From contig NZ_FOWP01000005.1 of assembly GCF_900115475.1 (NCBI RefSeq), positions 186,001 to 250,000 of the forward strand: a stretch of DNA of 64,000 bases. Direction: 5' to 3'. Numbering within the stretch: the stretch's first letter is position 1; every line of letters starts with the position of its first letter. The position numbers were made by a program, and so were the translations under genes. This stretch comes from Ectopseudomonas composti (lineage in GTDB: Bacteria > Pseudomonadota > Gammaproteobacteria > Pseudomonadales > Pseudomonadaceae). Shown here piece by piece: positions 46,298-55,889 of the stretch. Below the pieces are notes generated by a model. It was not told the DNA's origin. It did no database searches and was given only the letters and a program-made list of their open reading frames with translations.

Positions 46298-48706
46298 ATG
46301 CGTCAACCTCGCTGCAAACTGCATTCGCTAACCCTCGCTGTGCAAACCGCCCTGCTCTGTTCCGGCCTGGCGCTGGCAGTGCCGCTGGCCAGCGCTGCAC
46401 CCGCCGAGTCTGCCGTGCAGGCACAGGTTTTCGACATCGCTGCCGGCCCGCTGGCCGAGGTGCTCAACCGTTATGCCAGTGCTGCCGGCGTGGCGTTGTC
46501 GTTCGATGCCAGCGCGCTGCAGGGGCAAAGCAGCCCGGGTCTGCAAGGTTCCTATCAGGTCGAGGACGGCTTTGCCCGTCTGCTGCAGGGCAGTGGCTTA
46601 CGCGCGGTGCGCCAGGCTGAGGGGGTCTACGGCCTAGATGCGCTGCCCGCGGCAGGTAAGCTGGGTAGTGATGTGCTGCAGTTGGAAGCGATGACCGTCA
46701 GCACCCTGCGCAGTGACAGTGCCGTGGGCGAGACCAGTCAGCGCGTCACCGTCATCGACCGCCAGCAGATCGAACAGCAGCTGGCCCTGAGCAGCGATCC
46801 GGGTCAGGTATTGAGCAACCTGATTCCGTCCTACTCACCGAGTCGGCAGAAGATGTCCAACGCCGGTGAAACGCTGCGTGGTCGCACCCCACAATTCCTC
46901 GTCGACGGTGTGCCGCAGGCCAGTTCGATTCGTAACGATGGGCGCAGCAGTTACACCATCGACTTGGCGCAGATCGAACGCATCGAAGTGATTCACGGCG
47001 CCTCGGCCGAGCATGGCGGCGGCGCTACAGGCGGTATCGTCAACTTCATCAGCCGCCGGCCCGAAGGTAGCGGTGTCAGCCAGCATGCCGGGGTCAGCCT
47101 GGAGAGCGACGATCGTTTCAGCAAGGACGGCCTGAGCTACAAGATGAACTACCGGCTCAGCGCCCAGCAGGGCGACTGGGAGACGCTGTTCGGTGCCACC
47201 TGGCAGGAGCGCGGTGCGTTCTACGATGCCAACGATGAGCTGATCGGCGTCGCCTACCCTGGCGAGATCCAGGACACCCGCGACCACGACCTGATGTTCA
47301 AGCTCGGCTACTGGATCGACGACGTGCAGCACCTGCAATTCAGTGCCAACCATTACGAGCTCAAGGGCAACAACGACTATGTGCCGGTGCTCGGTGACCG
47401 TGCTGCGGGCATTCCCACCACCGCGCGCAAGGGTGATCCGCAGGGCGATCCGGCATTCAACGAGAACCGCCAGTACACCTTCAGCTACAGCAACCAGGAT
47501 CTGTACGGCAACGTGCTCGATGTGCAGCTCTATCACCAGCGCTACCGTGGCCAATTCGGCGCGCTGCTCTCGGGCTCGTTCCAGGATCCGAATATCGCCC
47601 CGATCGGCACCCTGTGGGAGCAAAGCCGCAGCGACTCGGAAAAATGGGGCGGCAAACTGACCCTGCGTCGCAAAGGCTTGTTCGACGGTCTGCTGGATCT
47701 GACCGGGGGCGTCGACCTGATGCGCGACAAGGGTGAGCAGGTGCTGGTGCAGACCAATCGTAGCTACGTGCCGCCGTCCACCTACGACAACCAGGCCGGC
47801 TTCCTTCAGGGCGACCTGCACCTGACCGACAAGTTGACCCTGATGGCCGGCGTGCGCCGCGAGCACTCCGAGCTGGACGTAGATGACTTCCGCACCGTGT
47901 GGGGCACCAACAACGCCGGCGGGGTAAGCGTTACCGGTGGCAAGGTGTCGTTCGGCAAAACCCTGAGCAACTACGGCTTCACCTACCAGGCCACCGACTG
48001 GGCGCAGCTCTACGGCGGCTACTCCGAAGGCTTCGGCATGCCCGATATCGGCCGCGTGCTGCGTGGCCTCGACGAGCCGGGGCTGGAGGTGGAGAGCCTG
48101 CTGGAGCTGGAGCCGATCGTCACCCGTTCGCGTGAGGTGGGCCTGCGTCTGAACTTCGACCGCGTGGACATGGAGCTGAGCTACTACGAGTCTTTCTCCA
48201 ACGTTGGCGAGCGTCTCTCGGTCAACAGCGACGGCAACTACATCGCCAACCGCGAGCGGGTGGAGATCCAGGGTTACGAGCTGACCGGCAATTGGCATAT
48301 CGATGACCGTCATAGCCTGCGCGGTAGCTACGCTCACAGCCAGGGCAAGTCCGACACCGATGACGATGGCAAGGTGGACACGCGTCTGACCGGCCTGAAC
48401 ATCTCGCCGGATCAGTACAGCCTGGGTTGGCAGGCCAACTGGAACGACGACTGGTCGAGCTACCTGCAATACAACTACTACGTCAGCCGCAGCTTCGACG
48501 ACCCGCGCCTGGAGTTCGACGGCTACGCCCTACTCTCGGCCACCGTCAGCCGTCGTCTGCCGGTGGGCAGCCTGTCGCTGGGCATCGACAACCTGCTCGA
48601 CGAGGACTATTTCACCTACTACTCGCAGTCGGCGCGCATCGCTGATGACTACAACTTCAAGGGTCGCGGACGCACCTTCACCCTGGGCTATCAGGTGGAG
48701 TTCTGA
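46298..48706 (+). CDS. TonB-dependent siderophore receptor 1 with STN signalling domain
   Basis: From ATG 46298 (AGGGGAA upstream) the protein has 802 residues. A signal peptide (to about 34) is followed by an STN domain (AQVFDIAAGPLAEVLNRYASAAGVALSF, to about 115), a plug (IEQQLALSSDPGQVLSNLIPSY; IERIEVIHGASAEHGGGATGGIVNF) and a 22-strand barrel ending in Phe (GYQVEF). The barrel resembles IutA-like hydroxamate receptors, but the siderophore is not certain. The STN domain contacts the FecR encoded upstream. Confidence 0.9.
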   Translation: MRQPRCKLHSLTLAVQTALLCSGLALAVPLASAAPAESAVQAQVFDIAAGPLAEVLNRYASAAGVALSFDASALQGQSSPGLQGSYQVEDGFARLLQGSGLRAVRQAEGVYGLDALPAAGKLGSDVLQLEAMTVSTLRSDSAVGETSQRVTVIDRQQIEQQLALSSDPGQVLSNLIPSYSPSRQKMSNAGETLRGRTPQFLVDGVPQASSIRNDGRSSYTIDLAQIERIEVIHGASAEHGGGATGGIVNFISRRPEGSGVSQHAGVSLESDDRFSKDGLSYKMNYRLSAQQGDWETLFGATWQERGAFYDANDELIGVAYPGEIQDTRDHDLMFKLGYWIDDVQHLQFSANHYELKGNNDYVPVLGDRAAGIPTTARKGDPQGDPAFNENRQYTFSYSNQDLYGNVLDVQLYHQRYRGQFGALLSGSFQDPNIAPIGTLWEQSRSDSEKWGGKLTLRRKGLFDGLLDLTGGVDLMRDKGEQVLVQTNRSYVPPSTYDNQAGFLQGDLHLTDKLTLMAGVRREHSELDVDDFRTVWGTNNAGGVSVTGGKVSFGKTLSNYGFTYQATDWAQLYGGYSEGFGMPDIGRVLRGLDEPGLEVESLLELEPIVTRSREVGLRLNFDRVDMELSYYESFSNVGERLSVNSDGNYIANRERVEIQGYELTGNWHIDDRHSLRGSYAHSQGKSDTDDDGKVDTRLTGLNISPDQYSLGWQANWNDDWSSYLQYNYYVSRSFDDPRLEFDGYALLSATVSRRLPVGSLSLGIDNLLDEDYFTYYSQSARIADDYNFKGRGRTFTLGYQVEF

Positions 48707-48757
48707 GGTGAGGGTGTCCGAACGTTAGGGTATGGGGATGTGCAGTGCCCTGACAGG

Positions 48758-48783
48758 CGTTCCCACGCAGCAGCGTGGGAACG
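48758..48783. terminator. Hairpin between the two convergent receptor genes
   Basis: CGTTCCCACGC and GCGTGGGAACG form a perfect 11-base-pair stem over four bases. It is a common Pseudomonas intergenic repeat and could limit read-through from both sides; no T run follows. Confidence 0.55.
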
Positions 48784-48822
48784 TTCGATAAAGGCAGTCC
48801 AGCCAGCCGTTTGGGATAAGGT

Positions 48823-51228
48823 TCAGAGGTTCGGCGTGTACTTCACACTGAGCATGAAGTTGCGGGGATCACCGTACATGTTGTTGCCACCGGGATCGGA
48901 GTAAGTCGGGATGTAGTAGCGCTTGTCGAACAGGTTATTGATATTCAGCGCTATCCCTACTTCACTGCTCAACTGATAGGCCAGTCGTGTATTCCAAACA
49001 GTGAAACCGGGGATGCTGTAATCACGGTAATAGCCCAACGTATGGCTCTGCGAATTGAAGCCAGCCCCCACGCTCAGTCGACTCAGCTCGCCCGGTAGCT
49101 GGTAGTTACCCCAGACGCGCAGCATGTGTTTGGGCGTCCACTGGCTGAATACCTTACCCTTGTTGTCCGGGTCTTCGAGGAATTTGGTGGTGTTGAATGT
49201 GTAGCCCGCGGACAGCTGCAGTCCGTCGATGATCTCACCGCTGGCCTCGGCCTCGAAGCCCTGGCTGCGCACCTTGCCCGATGCTTGCGAGCAGTACCAG
49301 CCGTCGCATGCGAAGCCGCTGTCGTAATCGGTCACCGCGCGGTTTTCGTGGTCATAGCGGAATATCGCGAACGAGGTGTTCAGGCGCCCGTCATACAGCT
49401 CGCCTTTCAGGCCGATTTCGTAGTTGGTTCCGATGATCGGTTCGAGTACCGAGCCGTTGACCGTGCGCTCGCTCTGCGGCTCGAAGACATCGGTATAGCT
49501 GGCATAGACCGACCATTGCTCGGTCAGCGCGTAGACCAGGCCGAAGTACGGCGTGACCTCGCCGGTCGCGGTGTTCGTGGTCTTCGAAGTGCCGTTATAG
49601 ATGTAGTTGTACCAGCTCACCCGCGAGCCGAGCACGGCGGTCAGGTCATCGGTAAGCTTCACCCGCCAGCTGCCATAGATACCTTTCTGGCGCACGTCGT
49701 AGTCCATGTACGACGCCGCGCCGCCAGCTGCCAGGATGCTACCGAGCGTCGGTTCCGGGCGATGGTGGTCGATGTCGAAGATGTTGCCCGCGCTGGGGGT
49801 GAACAGGCGGGCATACATGTCGTCGGATGTGTACTTGGAGTAATTCGCACCGAGAACCACCTCGTGCTCCAGCGACAAGGTGTCGAAGTTGCCGCTGACG
49901 AACATGTCCGTTCCCAGCTTGGTGGCATCGAAGTCGGTGATCCAGTCGGCGAACATCAGGCCGCTGCCGTCGGGGGCGACATTGCCATGCATGCGCTGGT
50001 GCTTGGAGCGATTCTGCTCGGTCATGCGCAGCGCTGAGACCTTGAATTTCCAATTGTCGTCGAAGCGGTGCTCCAGGTCGGCGTAGAGCGTGGTCTGCTC
50101 GATTTGCGAGCGGTTCCAGGTTGCGCCGGTATACACCGAGCGCGGCAGGCCGATATCGCCGCCGTCCGGGTAGCGCGGGAAGCCGCGCACCATCGGACGC
50201 GCCTCGTTATCGGTATTGCTGATGCCTACGCCAATGGTGGTGTCGGGGCTGAGGTCGAAATCCAGCGCGCCGTACAGCGACGTGGTATCGCTCCAGGCGT
50301 AGTCGGTGAACGAGTGGGTGCGGTCTTCATCGACCACCACGCGCCCACGCAGCGTGCCTTGAGCATTGAGTGGGCCGCCGGCATCCAGCTGCAACCCATA
50401 ATGATCCCAGGAGCCGGCCTTGCCGGTCAGGCTCACGGTCGGCGCCTGTTGGCCGCGTTTGCGCACCAGGTTAACCGCACCGCCGGGCGCACCGGTGCCC
50501 TGCAGCAGACCGGAAGCACCACGCAACACCTCCAGGCGGTCAAAGAAAACCAACCCTTCGATAGCCCAATTGCCCAGGGCGTACATGTTGCGTGGGATCG
50601 GTACGCCATCGTATTGCCAGGCATCGATCTGAAAGCCCCGTGAAGACAGCACCATCCCCTGGCCTACCCCTTTTACCCCCACTACGCCGGTGATCTGGTT
50701 TGCTGCATCCCGCAGATCTGTGAGGTTCTGGTCGTCCATCTGCTGCCGCGTCAGGACTGTGACTGACTGAGGAATGTCTTTGAGCTTCTGTTCGCTTTTG
50801 CCCAGGCTCACTGCATGTGCGGCATAAGAGCCGCTGCCCTCGGTCGTGGCCCCCAGTTGTGTACCAGTCACCGTGGTAGACCCCAGTTCGAGCGCATCTG
50901 CACTATCGTGTGCCGCGACCACAGTGAAACTTCCGCTCCCGGTCACCACCAGGCGCAAGCCACTGCCGCTCAGTGCCTGGCGCATCGCCTCCTGAGCCGT
51001 CATCGTGCCGTGAATCGCCGGCGCCTGCTTGCCGCTTACCAGCTGCGGGTTGAGGGAAACCACCTGGCTACTCTGGCGAGCGATGGCGTTGAGGGGGGCG
51101 CCCAGGCTGGCGGATGGCAGATCAAAAGTGAGCAGCTGCTGTTGTACGGTGGATTCAGCATGAACGACGGCAAGCGGCAAGCCGGAAGCGAGCGCGACTG
51201 CCAGGGCGAGTGGCCAGGGTTTGAGCAC
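48823..51228 (-). CDS. TonB-dependent siderophore receptor 2 with STN signalling domain
   Basis: The 801-residue protein starts with GTG (51226-51228), preceded by AGGAGA. It has a signal peptide (MLKPWPLALAVALASGLPLAVVHA), an STN domain (LLTFDLPSASLGAPLNAIARQSSQVV to about 105), a plug (KDIPQSVTVLTRQQMDDQNL; DRLEVLRGASGLLQGTGAPGGAVNL) and a barrel ending SVKYTPNL. The features are those of FpvA/PupB-like ferric pyoverdine or related siderophore receptors. The fecR and fecI genes lie upstream on the same strand. Confidence 0.9.
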   Translation of the reverse strand: MLKPWPLALAVALASGLPLAVVHAESTVQQQLLTFDLPSASLGAPLNAIARQSSQVVSLNPQLVSGKQAPAIHGTMTAQEAMRQALSGSGLRLVVTGSGSFTVVAAHDSADALELGSTTVTGTQLGATTEGSGSYAAHAVSLGKSEQKLKDIPQSVTVLTRQQMDDQNLTDLRDAANQITGVVGVKGVGQGMVLSSRGFQIDAWQYDGVPIPRNMYALGNWAIEGLVFFDRLEVLRGASGLLQGTGAPGGAVNLVRKRGQQAPTVSLTGKAGSWDHYGLQLDAGGPLNAQGTLRGRVVVDEDRTHSFTDYAWSDTTSLYGALDFDLSPDTTIGVGISNTDNEARPMVRGFPRYPDGGDIGLPRSVYTGATWNRSQIEQTTLYADLEHRFDDNWKFKVSALRMTEQNRSKHQRMHGNVAPDGSGLMFADWITDFDATKLGTDMFVSGNFDTLSLEHEVVLGANYSKYTSDDMYARLFTPSAGNIFDIDHHRPEPTLGSILAAGGAASYMDYDVRQKGIYGSWRVKLTDDLTAVLGSRVSWYNYIYNGTSKTTNTATGEVTPYFGLVYALTEQWSVYASYTDVFEPQSERTVNGSVLEPIIGTNYEIGLKGELYDGRLNTSFAIFRYDHENRAVTDYDSGFACDGWYCSQASGKVRSQGFEAEASGEIIDGLQLSAGYTFNTTKFLEDPDNKGKVFSQWTPKHMLRVWGNYQLPGELSRLSVGAGFNSQSHTLGYYRDYSIPGFTVWNTRLAYQLSSEVGIALNINNLFDKRYYIPTYSDPGGNNMYGDPRNFMLSVKYTPNL

Positions 51229-51328
51229 AGGGAATCTCCTGAATGTGTGTGTCGTCAGGAGAGAGGTGCGCCGGAATATGAAAACCGGACACGGATGAGA
51301 GGGATTTTCATTAATTTCTTTGCCCGTT

Positions 51329-52279
51329 TCAGCCGCGTGGCACGATCAGGGTCAGCCAGGGGCCGTAGTGCTCGATCTTCACTGGCAGGGTTTCGGCCAG
51401 GGCATTGAACGTGCGCTCGCTGTCATCCAGCGGGAATACGCCTTGCACGCGCAGGCCGCGAACCTCCGGGGCCACACGCAGCAGGCCTCGGTGGTAAGGG
51501 CGCAGGGCATCGATGACCGTCTGCAGCGGTTCGTCGAGTACGCTGAGCCGGCCCTGCTGCCAGTCGGCGCGATAGCGCTGGTCGCCGTCGAGGCGCTCGA
51601 TATGCGTTCGGTGCAGATCGGCGGACTGCCCTTCCTGCAGATCCAGCTGCTCGCCGGTGGCCAGTGACACACGCACGGCATGCTCCAGTACCACCACGCG
51701 GGTCGAGTCATTGTGCCGCTCGACCAGAAAGCGCGTGCCCAACGCCCGCGCGTCCCCCTGAGCAGTGCGCACGACCAAGGGCCGTGTGGCATCGGCGGCT
51801 ACCTGTATCACCAGTGAGCCCTGACGCAGGTACAGCAGACGCTGGCCGGGCGAGAAATCGAGATTCACGGCGCTACCGGCGTTCAGGCTCAGACGGCTGC
51901 CATCGGCGAGGGTCAGTTCGCGCCGTTCGGCGGTACCGGTGCGCAGGTCAGCTAGTAGGGCCTGACCGTGATCGCTGCGCGACGCCAGCCATAACCCGCC
52001 GCCGAACAGGCCGAGGCCAACCAGCCCGCGCAGTACATCGCGGCGCCCGTGGGTGCGCTGCAGCAGGGGTTCTCGCAGGGTGTCCGGCGCGCTGCGCACA
52101 AGGTCATAGGGCGCGCCAAGGCGGCGCTGCAGCTCCTGCCAGGTTTGCGCGTGGTCGGGGGCGGCATCCAGCCAGTCATGGAAGGCCACCTTGGTTGCCG
52201 CGTCGGTGAGCCCCGAACGCAGGCGCACCATCCACTCGATGGCCTGCTCGACCACCGGTTCCAGCGCTTCGTCCGTCAT
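51329..52279 (-). CDS. FecR-type sigma regulator 2
   Basis: From ATG 52279 the protein has 316 residues: an N-terminal domain (AIEWMVRLRSGLTDAATKVAFHDWLDAAPDH), a membrane segment at about 88-105 (VLRGLVGLGLFGGGLWLAS) and a FecR domain (RELTLADGSRLSLNAGSAVNL). It starts 2 bases after the sigma-factor stop and is 100 bases upstream of the receptor gene. Confidence 0.92.
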   Translation of the reverse strand: MTDEALEPVVEQAIEWMVRLRSGLTDAATKVAFHDWLDAAPDHAQTWQELQRRLGAPYDLVRSAPDTLREPLLQRTHGRRDVLRGLVGLGLFGGGLWLASRSDHGQALLADLRTGTAERRELTLADGSRLSLNAGSAVNLDFSPGQRLLYLRQGSLVIQVAADATRPLVVRTAQGDARALGTRFLVERHNDSTRVVVLEHAVRVSLATGEQLDLQEGQSADLHRTHIERLDGDQRYRADWQQGRLSVLDEPLQTVIDALRPYHRGLLRVAPEVRGLRVQGVFPLDDSERTFNALAETLPVKIEHYGPWLTLIVPRG

Positions 52280-52281
52280 GG

Positions 52282-52776
52282 CTACAGTTCGCTCAGCCAG
52301 CACTGACGTAGCGCCTGGGTCATGTAACGGCTCACGGTGCGTTCGGAAACGTCCAGGCGCCGGGCGATTTCGACATAGCTGAGGCCGTCGAGCTGGCTGT
52401 AGAGAAAGGCCTGCTTCACCACCTGCGGCAGGTCGGACAGCGCGCGGTCGATGTGGGTGAGCGCTTCGAGCAGCAGCAGCCTGTTCTCGGGGGACGGCGC
52501 GACCTCTTCCGGCAGCAGCGCCAGACGCTCCAGGTAGGCTTGCTCCAGACGCTGGCGGCGATAGCGGTCATAGATCAGCCGGCGGGCGACGGTGGAGAGG
52601 AAGGCGCGCGGGCGCTCGAGATTGGCCGGGTCGACCCGCGCCGTGAGCAACTGGCAGAAAGTCTCCGCCGCGGTGTCTTCGGCGTCGGCACGGTTACGCA
52701 ACTGGCGCCGTATGTGCAGCAGCAGCCAGCGGTGATGGTCGCTGAAGAAGAAACCGAGTTTGGAAGTGGTGGACAC
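52282..52776 (-). CDS. FecI-type ECF sigma factor 2
   Basis: The 164-residue protein starts with GTG (52774-52776). Region 2 contains LLLHIRRQLRNRADAEDTAAETFCQLL and region 4 contains KQAFLYSQLDGLSYVEIARRLDVSERTVSRYM. Together with the fecR and receptor genes it forms a complete cell-surface signalling set, oriented toward set 1. Confidence 0.92.
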   Translation of the reverse strand: MSTTSKLGFFFSDHHRWLLLHIRRQLRNRADAEDTAAETFCQLLTARVDPANLERPRAFLSTVARRLIYDRYRRQRLEQAYLERLALLPEEVAPSPENRLLLLEALTHIDRALSDLPQVVKQAFLYSQLDGLSYVEIARRLDVSERTVSRYMTQALRQCWLSEL

Positions 52777-52792
52777 GCTGGCGTCTCATGGT

Positions 52793-52812
52793 GAATGAGA
52801 ATTTATCGCATC
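52793..52812 (-). promoter_or_regulatory. Possible Fur box before sigma factor 2
   Basis: GAATGAGAATTTATCGCATC, 17 bases upstream of the sigma-factor start, has the GAGAAT..ATC..AT pattern of Fur sites but is a poorer palindrome than the one at 44718. Confidence 0.4.
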
Positions 52813-52899
52813 TTAGCGATATGGCACCTTGCCTGTAAATGAAACCTCTGCACGTGCGACTAGTCTTGAAGAGGAACCCTTCAATTTCAGGAGCTGAAC

Positions 52900-53115
52900 A
52901 TGTCTACCCATCACACCTACAAGAAGATCGAGATCGTCGGCTCGTCGCGCACCAGCATCGAGGAGGCCATCGAAAATGCCCTGACCGAATGCGCCAAGAG
53001 CGTGCGCAACATGGACTGGTTCGAGGTGATCGACACCCGTGGCCATATCGAGAATGGCAAGGTGGGTCACTATCAGGTCACGCTCAAGGTTGGCTTTCGC
53101 CTGAGCGGTAGCTGA
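52900..53115 (+). CDS. Dodecin flavin-binding protein
   Basis: The 71-residue protein matches dodecin throughout: YKKIEIVGSSRTSIEEAIENAL, MDWFEVIDTRGHIENG with the flavin-stacking Trp, and YQVTLKVGFRL. Dodecins form dodecameric spheres that store flavin. It has its own short upstream region with AGGAG before the ATG. Confidence 0.95.
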   Translation: MSTHHTYKKIEIVGSSRTSIEEAIENALTECAKSVRNMDWFEVIDTRGHIENGKVGHYQVTLKVGFRLSGS

Positions 53116-53268
53116 CAGGCGTTGATGCGCTGAGCGAGGCTGCCAAGCAGCAGGCTGGTCACGTCCACAGGCGCAAGGCTGTGGCACCGCGCACAGCGAC
53201 GAGGACTGTCACTGGCGAGGTGTGTCCGGTTCGGGCAAGCTGCGCGGGCCAATTCAGGGAGGAATGCC

Positions 53269-53850
53269 ATGTTCAGACTTGTGCTGCTGATCGGCCTGCT
53301 AGCGCTTGCGGGCTGTGTCGACAATGAAGCCCCGCTCGCCGAAGAGCGCAGCCTGCTGCTCAGTGGTGAGGATTTCGCCGCCTATGAGGCCCCCGAGGAC
53401 GGCCGTTACCAGAAGCTGGTGACCTACGCGACGCGCACCATCGACCTCAGTTTCGAGAGCGACGGCAGCGACTGGTTCTACCTCTACAGCGGTGTCTCGC
53501 TCTACCCGCGCGCCGGCGATGCATTGATGACCAGCTACGCCGAGACCTTCGGCGCCTCGTTCGGCCTGCGTGAAAGCGGGCTGGTGCAGCAGGACCTGCC
53601 GCTGGAGACCGAGCTGGCCAGTCGCGCCAGTCTCAAATTGTTGACCCAGGACGGCGAGCCGGTGGGCAACCTGTTCTATGCCACGGTCGGCAACAAGTCG
53701 ATGTTCACCATCTTCACCGGGGTGTACTTCGAACAGGCCAAGGACTTCGAAGCGTTCATCGCGCCCAAGCTGCTGCAGATGCGTGAATACCGGCACCGCG
53801 ATCCGTTGCTGAGCTGGGCGGGTGACAAGCTGGGGTTGGGCACGGACTGA
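53269..53850 (+). CDS. Predicted lipoprotein of unknown function
   Basis: The 193-residue protein begins MFRLVLLIGLLALAGC with a lipobox (LAGC, Cys16), so it is a lipoprotein. The next residue is Val, then Asp; sorting to the outer membrane is likely. The rest is a soluble domain I do not recognise (YATRTIDLSFESDGSDWFYLYSGVS). GGAGGA precedes the ATG. Confidence 0.75.
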   Translation: MFRLVLLIGLLALAGCVDNEAPLAEERSLLLSGEDFAAYEAPEDGRYQKLVTYATRTIDLSFESDGSDWFYLYSGVSLYPRAGDALMTSYAETFGASFGLRESGLVQQDLPLETELASRASLKLLTQDGEPVGNLFYATVGNKSMFTIFTGVYFEQAKDFEAFIAPKLLQMREYRHRDPLLSWAGDKLGLGTD

Positions 53851-53871
53851 GCCGCCCCAGCTCGAGGGCTA

Positions 53872-55101
53872 TCAGCCGAAGAACCAGTAGGTGACGGTGA
53901 TCGCTGCGATCACCCCGGCCAGCTCAGCCAGCAGCGCGCAGCCGACGGCGTGGCGAGCACGCTGGATACCCACTGCACCGAAGTACACCGCCAGCACATA
54001 GAAGGTAGTTTCCGTACTGCCCTGGACGGTCGCCGCGGCCAGCGCCGGGAAGCTGTCCACGCCATGGGTTTGCATGGTTTCGATCAGCATGGCGCGCGCC
54101 GCACTACCGGAGAACGGCTTGACCAGGGCGGTGGGCAGGGCGTCGACGAAGCGCGTGTCCCAGCCGAAGGTTTCCACCATCCAGCGGATACCATCGAGGC
54201 CGAATTCTAGGGCCCCGGACGCGCGCAGCACACCGATGGCACAGAGCATCGCCACCAGGTATGGCAGCAGGCTCTTGGCGATGTCGAAGCCTTCGCGCGC
54301 GCCTTCGATGAACTGCTCGTAGACCTTGACCTTGCGCAGCGCGCCGACCACCAGAAAGGCCAGAATCACGCCGAACAGGGTGAGGTTGCCGAGCAGCGAG
54401 GACAGCGCCGCCAGAGCGGTGGCGCTAAGGCCGGCGAGCAGGGCCATGAAACCACCGAGCAGCAGCGCTCCTGGGATCAGGTAAGCCAGTACCACCGGGT
54501 CCCACAGGCGCAGACGCTGCATCAGCGCCACGGAAAGCAGGCCGACCAGGGTCGAGGCGCTGGTCGCCAGCAGGATCGGCAGGAATACCAGGGTCGGGTC
54601 GGTGGCACCCTGCTGGACGCGATACATGAAGATGGAGACTGGCAGTAGCGTCAGCGACGAGGCGTTGAGCACCAGAAATAGAATCTGCGCGTTGCTCGCG
54701 ACCAGCTTGTCCGGGTTCAGCTCCTGCAAGCTGCGCATGGCCTTGAGGCCAATGGGCGTGGCGGCATTGTCCAGGCCCAGGCCGTTGGCGGCGAAGTTCA
54801 TGGTGATCAGCCCGAGCGCCGGATGACCACGCGGCACTTCCGGCATCAGTCGCGCGAACAGTGGGCCCAGCACGCGTGCGAGTGCATCCACCAGACCGGC
54901 TTGCTCGGCGATACGCAGCAGGCCGAGCCACAAGGTCATGGTACCGAACAGCAGCACCATCACTTCCACTGACAGCTTGGCCATGGCGAACAGGCTCTCG
55001 ACCATGGCACCGAACACCGCCGGGTCATCGCCGATCAGCCAGCGGGAGAAACCCGCGACCGCTGCCACCAGGAAAAAACTCAGCCACAGGCCATTGAGCA
55101 T
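53872..55101 (-). CDS. Fused SpmA-SpmB-type nucleoside-recognition membrane protein
   Basis: From ATG 55101 the protein has 409 residues and about 10 hydrophobic segments. The first half resembles SpmA (MTLWLGLLRIAEQAGLVDALARVLGPL; NFAANGLGLDNAATPIGLKAM) and the second half SpmB (FIEGAREGFDIAKSLLPYLVAMLCAIG; GSTETTFYVLAVYFG). In Bacillus these are separate spore maturation proteins; in Gram-negative bacteria the fused form is common and its role is unknown. Confidence 0.85.
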   Translation of the reverse strand: MLNGLWLSFFLVAAVAGFSRWLIGDDPAVFGAMVESLFAMAKLSVEVMVLLFGTMTLWLGLLRIAEQAGLVDALARVLGPLFARLMPEVPRGHPALGLITMNFAANGLGLDNAATPIGLKAMRSLQELNPDKLVASNAQILFLVLNASSLTLLPVSIFMYRVQQGATDPTLVFLPILLATSASTLVGLLSVALMQRLRLWDPVVLAYLIPGALLLGGFMALLAGLSATALAALSSLLGNLTLFGVILAFLVVGALRKVKVYEQFIEGAREGFDIAKSLLPYLVAMLCAIGVLRASGALEFGLDGIRWMVETFGWDTRFVDALPTALVKPFSGSAARAMLIETMQTHGVDSFPALAAATVQGSTETTFYVLAVYFGAVGIQRARHAVGCALLAELAGVIAAITVTYWFFG

Positions 55102-55233
55102 GCCGCACCCCCTCGTCGTTCTGGCGGGGGATGATAACGCGTCGCCCCTTTCCATGGGACGTCCGGCAAACTGCCGCTAGGTGGCGCTGCGGCTTGCAGG
55201 TCGCTTCCCTGCTTCAATCAGGTGGCACAATCC

Positions 55234-55695
55234 CTAGTACCAGTTCGGATCGCTACGCAGCTGTTCCATCAGCATTTGCTGGACTTCCTCGTCCGGGTCG
55301 CCCAGCCAGCGCAGGCTGGCGTGTTCACTGGGCGCGCGATCCTCAGGCAGGCCATCCGGCACCTGCACGTACAGCGCGTAGGCTTCATCGTCTTCCCATT
55401 CGAAGGCGACATAAGCGCGCTGGCCGAAACATCTGTGCGCTTCGCATACCTGGCCAACCAGGTAGCGATCACTGTCGGCTTCCACTGCTTGCATGGGGGT
55501 AGACAGACCGCTGAGATTGATCAGCCAGTCCGGCAGGCGTTCTTCATCCTTTACCAGGTCCTGCCAGGCTTCGCGGTACTCGGCGTTGCTGGTCAGCAAT
55601 TCGCCTGGATGGAAACTGGCGTCGCGGTCGGCGGCCTGAGCCGCCAGGGCGCCGCCCATCAGCAGGGCGGCGGCAATGGCGTGAATCGACTGCAT
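55234..55695 (-). CDS. Secreted hypothetical protein with HEAT-like tail
   Basis: The 153-residue protein has a signal peptide (MQSIHAIAAALLMGGALAAQA). The first part resembles inhibitor of vertebrate lysozyme (Ivy)-like proteins (FHPGELLTSNAEYREAWQDLV; VCEAHRCFGQRAYVAFEWED with two Cys). The end, WLGDPDEEVQQMLMEQLRSD, is a helix pair. The Ivy similarity is my reading and is not secure. Confidence 0.65.
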   Translation of the reverse strand: MQSIHAIAAALLMGGALAAQAADRDASFHPGELLTSNAEYREAWQDLVKDEERLPDWLINLSGLSTPMQAVEADSDRYLVGQVCEAHRCFGQRAYVAFEWEDDEAYALYVQVPDGLPEDRAPSEHASLRWLGDPDEEVQQMLMEQLRSDPNWY

Positions 55696-55705
55696 CTATG
55701 TCTCC

Positions 55706-55870
55706 CTACAGGCGCGGGCGGCGGCCCATGATGAACGACACGATGAAGAGCACCAGGAACACCACGAATAGAATCTTGGCGATACCTGCAGCGGTGCCGG
55801 CGATACCACCGAAGCCCAGTACAGCGGCGATGATGGCGATGATCAGGAAAGTGACTGCCCAACTAAGCAT
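55706..55870 (-). CDS. DUF1328 small membrane protein (YtjA-like)
   Basis: From ATG 55870 (GGAGAA upstream) the protein has 54 residues with two membrane helices: [31 protein letters not shown] and [14 protein letters not shown]. This is the full DUF1328 family pattern. Function is unknown; such proteins are often stress-induced in Pseudomonas. Confidence 0.92.
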   Translation of the reverse strand: MLSWAVTFLIIAIIAAVLGFGGIAGTAAGIAKILFVVFLVLFIVSFIMGRRPRL

Positions 55871-55889
55871 GGTGTTTCTCCTTGATGGA

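Noticed and set aside
46835..48469. 544-codon open frame on the minus strand
   Set aside because: It is antisense to the TonB receptor gene; such long shadow frames are expected in GC-rich DNA and its translation has no domain features.
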